Source: Acidobacteriaceae bacterium
GTDB taxonomy: Bacteria > Acidobacteriota > Terriglobia > Terriglobales > Acidobacteriaceae
Direction: 5' to 3'
Length of the DNA stretch: 39,023 bases
NCBI GenBank assembly: GCA_030038115.1
Contig: JASHPM010000527.1
Coordinates: 1-39,023 of the forward strand
Shown here: positions 16,217 through 22,726 of the stretch, piece after piece
Layout: each line of letters begins with the position of its first letter
Numbering within the stretch: position 1 is the stretch's first letter
Position numbers and translations under genes: made by a program
The notes under the pieces: model-generated
What the model was told of the DNA's origin: nothing
Databases searched by the model: none
Seen by the model: the letters and a program-made list of their open reading frames with translations, nothing else

Positions 16217-16672
16217 ATGGTGGCCATGCTGAGGAAGCCAAAGCGACGCACCTGGGACGAAGTGATCAGCGAACTTCGCCGTCACCAGGTCGATGTTCAC
16301 GATGTTGCCAGAGACAGAAATCAGCGGTGGGTCGGCAAATACGGTTGCGCGATTGTGCTCGAAAAGGCGCAAAACGAGGCAGGTTACCGGGTGGTTGTGC
16401 GTCCGGGTGTGATGATAGGCAGGGAAATCGCCCAGCTGGTGGATCGCGGCTTCCAGAAGTTCTTTCGGACGAGCAAGGCGGAGTTTCCAGCGACGGCGGA
16501 TCGGTTGCAGACGCTGCATCGGTTTGAGGAGGAGTTGAAGGAGATCACCGGGTCGGTGACGCTCTATAACGAGGCGCTGGGGACGGTCAGCGATGAGTAC
16601 CTGTACGACCGACTGAAGGGGCGCGATCTGCCGGAGAGCCAGCGCCCGGTCCCGGCGTGGGATCGGCAGTAG
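16217..16672 (+). CDS. Hypothetical protein, 151 aa
   Basis: Not recognised. A soluble protein with no signal peptide. It opens with a basic segment (LRKPKRRTWDEVISELRRHQ) and has strand-like sequence near 50-75 (KYGCAIVLEKAQNEAGYRVV). Then come helices rich in charged residues (DRLQTLHRFEEELKEITGSV, DEYLYDRLKGRDLPESQRPV). The frame is open further upstream to 16145, but ATG 16217 gives a more natural N-terminus; ATG 16226 is also possible. Divergent from cysM across about 126 bp. Confidence 0.65.
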   Translation: MVAMLRKPKRRTWDEVISELRRHQVDVHDVARDRNQRWVGKYGCAIVLEKAQNEAGYRVVVRPGVMIGREIAQLVDRGFQKFFRTSKAEFPATADRLQTLHRFEEELKEITGSVTLYNEALGTVSDEYLYDRLKGRDLPESQRPVPAWDRQ

Positions 16673-16731
16673 GAGCACCCGGTAGCCGGTAGCTGGCTCA
16701 TTTCAGAGGAAATGCGAACGCGGATACGCCC

Positions 16732-17382
16732 ATGCGCGTCTATGCAGACATGCGATTTACGGTGGCGAGAGGGGTGGGTGCGTTTGCGGCCGCGCTGGCG
16801 GCGGTGTGCGGGCCGGGATTCGGGCAGACCGGCGCTGGGCAGCCAGGGCAACAACATACGCAGCCGCATCAGGCGCGGGGCGCGATCATTCCAATGCCCG
16901 AGGATCGAGCCGAGGATTCGTACGCGATTTATTCGTTGTTGATGCCGGGGCCGACGCTTGCCAGTTTGCCGGCAGAGCAGGGCTCGCCGTGGGCGATCGT
17001 TGAGGTAACGGTGAACGACGCCGAACGCAGCCCCCGGATTCCGCCCCAGGGGCAGTTGAAGCCGCCAACGGATAACCCAAAGGGGTTTGAGGAGGCGGTC
17101 GGCGATTACGAATCGAACCGGTACACACGAGTCCAGCTCAACAAGGACGGCTTTCACCTGACCCATCCGTTTGCGCTGGTGAACCCCGAGGGAGCGAAGA
17201 ACAGCGGCTATCCCGGCGTGACGTACTTCAGCGAAGTGTTCTTCGATGAGAAGCACGATGCGGCGCTGGTGTACCAGAGCGAGTGGTGCGCGAACCTGTG
17301 CTCGTCCGGAACGTGGATTTATCTGGAGAAGCACGGCGGTCAGTGGGTGCGGCGGTCGGGGATCGTGGTGCCGGGGGCATAG
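16732..17382 (+). CDS. Secreted hypothetical protein, 216 aa
   Basis: The N-terminus looks like a signal peptide (FTVARGVGAFAAALAAVCG, cleavage near GFGQT) followed by a Gln/Pro/His-rich linker. The mature part has IPMPEDRAEDSYAIYSLLMP, WAIVEVTVND, and a C-terminal half (TYFSEVFFDEKHDAALVYQS, then EWCANLCSSGTWIYLEKHGG). Two closely spaced Cys (EWCANLC) may form a disulfide. The fold is not recognised. The start is ATG 16732 or the in-frame ATG 16750, which would give a shorter and equally good signal peptide; no strong ribosome site marks either. It ends 8 bp before the convergent rsmI stop. Confidence 0.7.
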   Translation: MRVYADMRFTVARGVGAFAAALAAVCGPGFGQTGAGQPGQQHTQPHQARGAIIPMPEDRAEDSYAIYSLLMPGPTLASLPAEQGSPWAIVEVTVNDAERSPRIPPQGQLKPPTDNPKGFEEAVGDYESNRYTRVQLNKDGFHLTHPFALVNPEGAKNSGYPGVTYFSEVFFDEKHDAALVYQSEWCANLCSSGTWIYLEKHGGQWVRRSGIVVPGA

Positions 17383-17390
17383 GGTGGGAG

Positions 17391-18266
17391 CTATTTGACT
17401 CGCGAGCGTTCACGCTGCAGTTCGCGCCAGAGTTCACTTTTGGAAACGCCGCGCTCGCGGGCGAGGCGCTTGAGGGCGTCCTTTTCGGCCAGACCCTCGG
17501 ATTTTTCCAGTTCCACGAGACGAGCTTGCAGGCTGGTTGCGGCCATCGCGGAATGGGCTGTGAGTGGTTGCGCGTCGATCAGCAGGACCATTTCGCCGCG
17601 AATGCCTTCGCGGGAATTGAGCTGTTTGTGAACGTCGCGGACCGTGCCGCGAAGGAATTCTTCATGCACTTTAGTCAGTTCGCGCGCGAGGACAACGCGG
17701 CAGGCCGGTCCCCAGACGGTCTCCATGTCGGATAGCGTATCGACGATGCGGTGCGGGGCTTCGTAGAGGATCAGCGTGGTCGGACGCGACAGTCCAGCCG
17801 CCAGGTCTTCGAGCGTGGTGCGGCGGGCACCGGATTTGGGCGGCAGAAACCCGATAAAGGAAAACTGTTCGGTGTTGAGGCCGGAGGCGACAAGAGCCGC
17901 GAGAACAGCGCTGGCTCCGGGGATGGGGTAGACGGGGATCCCGGCGGCGATGGCGGCCCCGGTGAGAAACATGCCTGGATCGGAGATGCCTGGAGTTCCC
18001 GCATCGGAGACGACGGCGATACGAGCGCCGATCTTCAGTTCTTCGATGATCTGGCGGCTGCGTTCCGCTTCATTGTGCTCGTGGCTGCTGATAACAGGAG
18101 TGGCGATACCGTAACGGTCGAGCAGCTTGCGGGTCTGGCGCGTGTCCTCGCAGGCGATGCGGTCGGCGGAACGCAGGACGCGCAGCGCGCGCAGGGTGAC
18201 GTCTTCGAGGTTTCCGATGGGCGTGGCGACGAGGTAGAGGCCGGGGGCGAGAGGCGAGTCATTCAC
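17391..18266 (-). CDS. rsmI: 16S rRNA (cytidine1402-2'-O)-methyltransferase RsmI
   Basis: Tetrapyrrole-methylase-fold enzyme that 2'-O-methylates C1402 in the ribosomal P site using SAM. Signatures are LYLVATPIGNLEDVTLRALR at the N-terminus, CEDTRQTRKLLDRY, VVSDAGTPGISDPG, IPGASAVLAALVASGL, FIGFLPPK and LYEAPHRIVDTL. Length (291) is normal. The start is GTG 18266, which places the conserved N-terminus correctly; the nearby ATG at 18262 is out of frame. This start lies inside a 26-bp tandem duplication (18259-18310) and has a weaker ribosome site than the other copy. It is downstream of the M50-like gene. Confidence 0.96.
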   Translation of the reverse strand: MNDSPLAPGLYLVATPIGNLEDVTLRALRVLRSADRIACEDTRQTRKLLDRYGIATPVISSHEHNEAERSRQIIEELKIGARIAVVSDAGTPGISDPGMFLTGAAIAAGIPVYPIPGASAVLAALVASGLNTEQFSFIGFLPPKSGARRTTLEDLAAGLSRPTTLILYEAPHRIVDTLSDMETVWGPACRVVLARELTKVHEEFLRGTVRDVHKQLNSREGIRGEMVLLIDAQPLTAHSAMAATSLQARLVELEKSEGLAEKDALKRLARERGVSKSELWRELQRERSRVK

Positions 18267-18310
18267 GTTCGTTGTCGCTGCGCATCATTCACGTTCGTTG
18301 TCGCTCCGCT
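18259..18310. repeat. 26-bp tandem duplication across the M50-like/rsmI boundary
   Basis: Two adjacent 26-bp units (18259-18284 and 18285-18310) agree at 24 positions; the shared core is TCATTCACGTTCGTTGTCGCT in each. On the coding strand each unit reads GACAACGAACGTGAATGA. The right unit gives the last codons and TGA of the M50-like gene; the left unit gives the GTG start of rsmI. With one unit, GTG and TGA would overlap by 8 nt. Confidence 0.9.
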
Positions 18311-19433
18311 CGATGCGGCGATACTCCGCGAGCAGGCCCATGCTGCTGCTCAGGTTCTGCCAGGTCACGATGCCGACGATGCGGCCACTCTCGGCGACGG
18401 GAATCAGGGACAGGCGCCCGCTGCCGATGCGCCGAATCAGCGCGCCGAGCGAGTCGTCGGGCTGCGCGACCTGAAAGGCGCGCGACATGATGGCCTGGAT
18501 GTATCCGTTGCCGCCATGGCGGAGGGCCTGGATGATGCCCTGGCGGGAGACGACGCCGACCAGGGCCGCGCCGCGCACCACGGGGAAGTCATCCTGGAGG
18601 CTGTGGATGGCCTTGTAGAGGGCGTCGGAGAGCGTGTCCGACGGCGAGAGCGTATCGAAATCGGTGAGCATGACGTCGCGCATGCGGACGGTTTCGACGA
18701 CGGACTGAAAGAGCACGCCCTGGTCTTCGAGCTGGGCGCCGATGAAGACGAAGAATCCACCCATGATGAGCCACGGGCTGATGGCGGCGGCGAGATGGGT
18801 GTTGGGGATGGCCAGCAACGCGAGGCCGGCGACGACGGCGCCGATGCCGAGCATCTGGCCGAGGCCGGAAGCGGCGCGGGTGGCCTGGGCCACGCCCCTC
18901 GTCCGGGAGAATCCACTGCGCATCAGCCGTCCGGCATCGAGCGGATACGCCGGAATGAAGTTGATGAGCGCGAGCGCCACGTTGAGCCACACTGTAGAAC
19001 GCATCAGATGCGCCGACGTGACCACGGGTAACCGAAGAAGCGGGACCTGAGACGTGGCTCCTTTGATCAGGGCGGCCATGAGGAGGGCGAAGGCAAGGTT
19101 GGAGATTGGTCCGGCGACCGTCAGAGCCCACTGCGTGGAACCCTCGACGGCGCGCTCGGCCATTTCCGGGCTGGAATACGAGAACAGGCCTCCGATGGGA
19201 AGCAAAAGGATGCTGCGAACCGCGAGCCCATGCCAGGCCGCGGTGATGGCGCGCGCGGCTTCGCGCCCCAGCACGGCGCCGAAGAGCAGGAACCACAGCA
19301 GGACACCGCGCCAGGCGGAGATACCGGAGAAATCCGTGGTGAGAACGCAGAAGAGAAGCAGCAGGAGGAAGAAATAGTGGATGCGGATGTGCACTCCGAA
19401 CCAGCGTCCAAGCGGCAATGACCAGGCGCGCAT
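18285..19433 (-). CDS. Catalytically degenerate site-2 protease (M50) with CBS pair
   Basis: Polytopic membrane protein of 382 residues laid out like FtsH-independent S2P/SpoIVFB-type proteases: an N-terminal M50 core followed by two CBS domains (about 250-382; MRDVMLTDFDTLSPSDTLSD and LIPVAESGRIVGIVTWQN). The zinc motif HExxH should fall at FGAVLGREAARAITAAWHG but reads R57-E58-A-A-R61, so both His are Arg while Glu remains. The third ligand motif PAYPLDAGR (Asp166) is kept, as is SILLLPIGGL. Proteolysis is therefore unlikely; a regulatory pseudoprotease is inferred. ATG 19433 has GGGAG about 7 nt upstream. Upstream of rsmI. Confidence 0.88.
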   Translation of the reverse strand: MRAWSLPLGRWFGVHIRIHYFFLLLLLFCVLTTDFSGISAWRGVLLWFLLFGAVLGREAARAITAAWHGLAVRSILLLPIGGLFSYSSPEMAERAVEGSTQWALTVAGPISNLAFALLMAALIKGATSQVPLLRLPVVTSAHLMRSTVWLNVALALINFIPAYPLDAGRLMRSGFSRTRGVAQATRAASGLGQMLGIGAVVAGLALLAIPNTHLAAAISPWLIMGGFFVFIGAQLEDQGVLFQSVVETVRMRDVMLTDFDTLSPSDTLSDALYKAIHSLQDDFPVVRGAALVGVVSRQGIIQALRHGGNGYIQAIMSRAFQVAQPDDSLGALIRRIGSGRLSLIPVAESGRIVGIVTWQNLSSSMGLLAEYRRIERSDNERE

Positions 19434-19496
19434 CTCGTTCTCCCGCTTCCTTGCCGTTATTGTAGAGGGTCGGCGGTTTTTTCCAGGGAGAAACCG

Positions 19497-20063
19497 ATGC
19501 GGGTGATTGCCGGGGAGTATCGGTCGCGGGTTTTGCACGCACCGCGGGGCCTCGATACGCGTCCCACCAGCGATCGCCTGCGGGAAACGCTGTTCAACGT
19601 GCTGGCGCCGCGGGTTAAGGGGGCAGTATTCCTGGATCTTTATGCCGGATCGGGGGCCGTGGGCATTGAGGCACTCAGTCGCGGCGCGCGTGAGGCAATT
19701 TTTGTCGAGCAGGCAGAAACGGCAAACCGCGCTATTCGGGGCAACCTGGCTTCACTCGGCATCAGGGGGAATTACGCGCTGGAACCGCGCAGCGTAACGG
19801 CCGGGCTGAGGCGGCTGGCAGAGGCGGGCCGCCAGGCGGACCTGGTGTTTCTGGATCCGCCGTATACGCAGGCTGACGAGTATGCGGCCGCGCTCAATTT
19901 GCTGGGAGGCGAGTGCAGCAGCGTTTTGGCGCCGGGGGCCCTGGTGATCGCCGAGCACGAGAAGCGGCGCGAGCTGGACGAGCGATATGGAAGGCTGGCG
20001 CGCTATCGGGTTTTGAAGCAGGGCGACGCGGCGATCAGTTTTTACCGGACAGAGCCGGATTGA
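19497..20063 (+). CDS. rsmD: 16S rRNA (guanine966-N2)-methyltransferase RsmD
   Basis: SAM-dependent methyltransferase that modifies G966 of 16S rRNA in the small subunit. The start MRVIAGEYRSRVL, RPTSDRLRETLFNVL, SAM site FLDLYAGSGAVGIEALSRGA and catalytic LVFLDPPYTQ are all diagnostic. Length (188) is standard. ATG 19497 has AGGGAG about 7 nt upstream. Divergent from the M50-like gene across 63 bp. Its 3' end overlaps the convergent gene at 20042 by 22 bp. Confidence 0.96.
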   Translation: MRVIAGEYRSRVLHAPRGLDTRPTSDRLRETLFNVLAPRVKGAVFLDLYAGSGAVGIEALSRGAREAIFVEQAETANRAIRGNLASLGIRGNYALEPRSVTAGLRRLAEAGRQADLVFLDPPYTQADEYAAALNLLGGECSSVLAPGALVIAEHEKRRELDERYGRLARYRVLKQGDAAISFYRTEPD

Positions 20064-20617
20064 GGGCCGGAGCGCCGTCCCGTGCGCAGATCGACGGTGA
20101 AGGGGACTTCGCGGTCGGTGAGGAGGTCCCAGCCGACCCCAAACAGTTCATCGCCGCGGATCTCCATGATGCGCAGGCCCTCGGAGGAGAGGCGCGGCGT
20201 TTGCCACGCCTCCCCGGTTGGTCCCCACGCCATCAATGCATGATGACTGGCGAAGAGCAGCAGATTGTGATCGAGCAGCGGGTGGACTCCCAGGAGCGGA
20301 CGAAAGGCGATATGGGTGTACTGCGTTGGATCCAGGGTGTTCACCATGTAGGCATAGCCGCCGGCGACGGCGCAGAGTTCTTCGGGAGCGGGGCAACTCC
20401 ATAAGCCCGTCGGCGCGGCTGGATCGGCGAAGCCCAGGGCAAATGTCGCGAGAAATTTCTCGGACTTCCCCGCGGGTTGGACCATGATTTCGAGGGCGCC
20501 GCGCTCCACTTCCTCCGCTTCGCGAGGATAGGTGTAGCAGCGCGAAGGCTTGATAAGCGGCCTCCTGGGCAGGATGTCGGCTTCCCAGGAATGGAGGAAG
20601 GCAAAGTCGACGGTCAC
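20042..20617 (-). CDS. Hypothetical protein, about 191 aa, third gene of the gltX unit
   Basis: Not recognised. A soluble, strand-rich protein: FAFLHSWEADILPRRPLIKP, ALEIMVQPAGKSEKFLATFA, LLLFASHHALMAWGPTGEAW, GLRIMEIRGDELFGVGWDLL and VPFTVDLRTGRRSG. Periodic turns and aromatic strands suggest a beta-sheet or propeller-like fold, which is only a guess. GTG 20617 is preferred because it overlaps the phosphatase TGA as GTGA, the coupling seen elsewhere here; ATG 20644 would add nine residues inside the upstream gene. Its tail overlaps the end of rsmD. Confidence 0.65.
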   Translation of the reverse strand: MTVDFAFLHSWEADILPRRPLIKPSRCYTYPREAEEVERGALEIMVQPAGKSEKFLATFALGFADPAAPTGLWSCPAPEELCAVAGGYAYMVNTLDPTQYTHIAFRPLLGVHPLLDHNLLLFASHHALMAWGPTGEAWQTPRLSSEGLRIMEIRGDELFGVGWDLLTDREVPFTVDLRTGRRSGPQSGSVR

Positions 20618-21102
20618 TGATCGGGATGGAAATTCAGGATCCATTCGAGCTGTTCGGGTGTATCCGGGACCGTGAAGCCACGAGCGCGTTCGATCAGTCG
20701 CAGCGCCTGGATTGCGTCCCAGCCGAGTGCGATCATCACCGAGGCGATCAGGACGGTGGACCGGCCGATGCAGCCGCGACAATGCGCGCCGACACTCCTG
20801 CCTGTTCGCACCTGATCCCGCAACTCAGCCACTAATCGCCGAAAGGAGGCGATGTCGGAAGGCGTACATCGGTCCGGAATCGGGTAGGAGAAGAACTTCA
20901 TTCCCAGCTGCGCGGCGGTTGTGCCTTCATCGGTGAGGCCCAGCTCTTCGTTGTCTTCCTGGGTGAGCAGCGACACGAGCGTATCGATGCCTGCGTCTCT
21001 GACCATTTCGAGATCGGCCTGCAGCCCATCGCTGCCGCGAGGACGCAGAACGATCGCCAGTCGCGAGGGGTCAGCCTCCCCGATCCAAAGAACAGTCTTC
21101 AT
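20614..21102 (-). CDS. Dual-specificity/tyrosine protein phosphatase
   Basis: Cysteine phosphatase of 162 residues. The P-loop is HCRGCIGRS (Cys108, Arg114; C-x5-R). A general-acid loop PIPDRCTPSD (Asp77) lies about 30 residues earlier, as in dual-specificity phosphatases. The N-terminal half gives LVSLLTQEDNEELGL, and a helical tail ends EQLEWILNFHPDQ. No membrane segment or signal is present, so it acts in the cytosol; the substrate is unknown. Its ATG overlaps the gltX stop as ATGA, so it is translated with gltX. Confidence 0.9.
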   Translation of the reverse strand: MKTVLWIGEADPSRLAIVLRPRGSDGLQADLEMVRDAGIDTLVSLLTQEDNEELGLTDEGTTAAQLGMKFFSYPIPDRCTPSDIASFRRLVAELRDQVRTGRSVGAHCRGCIGRSTVLIASVMIALGWDAIQALRLIERARGFTVPDTPEQLEWILNFHPDQ

Positions 21103-22622
21103 TTGCCGCTGCTCATGAATTGTTCGATGCGCTCGCGGATACTCAGAACATGAACCGGAAGATCGAGGCGGCTGCCCTCTTCAACAACAGGGATAAACTT
21201 GTCGAACTCGGGGCCGGAGTGGGCGCCGGTGAGCGCGATGCGCACCGGATGGAAGAGATCTTTGCCGCTGGCGCCGGTTTCGGCCCTGATTTCGTTCATC
21301 CACGTCCTGAACTGCTCCGGGGCGACCGGGCCCGCGTGTGCGGCGACGCGCGCGGAAAAGGTGGCAAGGACCTTTTGCGATGTTTCGGTGGCCAGGATTG
21401 CGGCGTTCTCTTCGCTGGCGCGTGCAGCGGTGGGGCTGAAGCGAAAGACCAAAGCAGCTTTTACGGGTAACTCATCGAGCTGGTTGACCGCGGGCAGGAA
21501 AAGAGCCAGAAGCTTGCCGAACCACGCTTCGACCGCGGCTGTGGTGACCTGCCACTTGCCGTCGTGCGGCGGGAGCAGGCCCGCGCCGGCAAAGTGCGAC
21601 CAGGCGAGTTCGGCGACGCGCTCGGGGTCGGCGGCTTTGAGGTAATGGCGGTTGAGCCAGTGCAGCTTTTCCCAGTCGAAGACCGCAGGTGAAGCGGTGA
21701 CCCGCTCAATGCGGAATTCGCCGACCAGCTCCTCGAGCGAGAAAATCTCGCGCGTGCCGCCCTCCGCGCCCCAGCCCAGCAGCGCGAGGTAGTTGACCAG
21801 CGCTTCGGGCAGGATGCCCATGGCGCGAAAGCTGGCCACGGAGGTTGCGCCGTGGCGTTTGGAAAGCCGCTCGCGATCGCTGCCCAGAATCATGGACAAG
21901 TGCGCGAACTCCGGCGGCTTCCAGCCGAAGGCTTCATAAATCGCCACCTGTTTCGGCGTGTTGGAGATGTGATCGTCGCCGCGGATGACGTGCGTGATCT
22001 CCATGAGCGCGTCGTCGAGTGTGACGACGTAGTTGTAGACCGGCATGCCGGTGGAACGGACGAGGATCGGGTCGCTGACCGTTTCGTTGGGAAACTCGAC
22101 CGTGCCGCGGACCAGGTCGTGGAAGCGCAGCGGGTGATCGGGGATGCGCAGGCGCACGGCGAAAGGCTCCCCGCGGGCAGCGCGCGCGGCGGAGTCAGTG
22201 GCTGCGATATTGCGGCAGCGACCGGAATAGACCTGGGGTTTATGGGCCGCGGCGGCGACGCGACGCTCCCCCTCCAGTTCCTCCGCAGTGCAGAAACAAC
22301 GGTAAGCTTTGCCCTCGGCGAGCAGGCGATCGGTGTGCTCACGATAGATGCCGAGCCGCTCCGACTGCCGATACGGCGCGTGCGGACCCTCGACGCCAGG
22401 ACCCTCGTCCCAGTCGAGGCCCAGCCACAGCAGATCCTCCATCAGCTGGGTTTCGTGGCGCAACTCGCTGCGGTCGAGGTCGGTATCTTCGATGCGGAGC
22501 AGGAACGCTCCGCCGGTGTGGCGGGCGAAGAGCCAGTTGTAAAGAGCCGTGCGCGCATTCCCCACATGGAGGAATCCTGTGGGCGAAGGCGCGAAGCGGA
22601 CGCGGGGTGGGTCAGGAGGCAT
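21099..22622 (-). CDS. gltX: Glutamyl-tRNA synthetase
   Basis: Class I aminoacyl-tRNA synthetase charging tRNA-Glu. The HIGH motif is APSPTGFLHVGNARTALYNW, and the KMSKS equivalent is LSKRHGATS in MILGSDRERLSKRHGATSVA. The zinc-type insertion YRCFC with YSGRC is kept. Length (507) is normal. ATG 22622 is used; an in-frame TTG 22634 adds four residues. No strong ribosome site is seen. No amidotransferase genes appear in the window, so whether it also charges tRNA-Gln cannot be judged. First gene of a minus-strand unit with the phosphatase and a hypothetical gene. Confidence 0.96.
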   Translation of the reverse strand: MPPDPPRVRFAPSPTGFLHVGNARTALYNWLFARHTGGAFLLRIEDTDLDRSELRHETQLMEDLLWLGLDWDEGPGVEGPHAPYRQSERLGIYREHTDRLLAEGKAYRCFCTAEELEGERRVAAAAHKPQVYSGRCRNIAATDSAARAARGEPFAVRLRIPDHPLRFHDLVRGTVEFPNETVSDPILVRSTGMPVYNYVVTLDDALMEITHVIRGDDHISNTPKQVAIYEAFGWKPPEFAHLSMILGSDRERLSKRHGATSVASFRAMGILPEALVNYLALLGWGAEGGTREIFSLEELVGEFRIERVTASPAVFDWEKLHWLNRHYLKAADPERVAELAWSHFAGAGLLPPHDGKWQVTTAAVEAWFGKLLALFLPAVNQLDELPVKAALVFRFSPTAARASEENAAILATETSQKVLATFSARVAAHAGPVAPEQFRTWMNEIRAETGASGKDLFHPVRIALTGAHSGPEFDKFIPVVEEGSRLDLPVHVLSIRERIEQFMSSGK

Positions 22623-22671
22623 GGCCGGAATCAACTTCGATCTTATGGAAGCAACGGGTGCGGGACAACTT

Positions 22672-22694
22672 TTCCTGCGAACAGGAACTAGAAT
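22672..22694 (+). promoter_or_regulatory. Inverted repeat and -10-like box before the GH3 gene
   Basis: TTCCTG-CGAA-CAGGAA (22672-22687) is a perfect 6-bp inverted repeat, followed at once by TAGAAT (22689-22694), a good -10 hexamer. No clear -35 lies 16-18 bp upstream. The repeat would sit in the spacer of the promoter, where a repressor or an activator that replaces a -35 could bind. The GH3 ATG is 33 nt downstream. Confidence 0.4.
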
Positions 22695-22726
22695 GAGGGG
22701 TTCTTTAGAAGTTAACGGGAGGCTTT

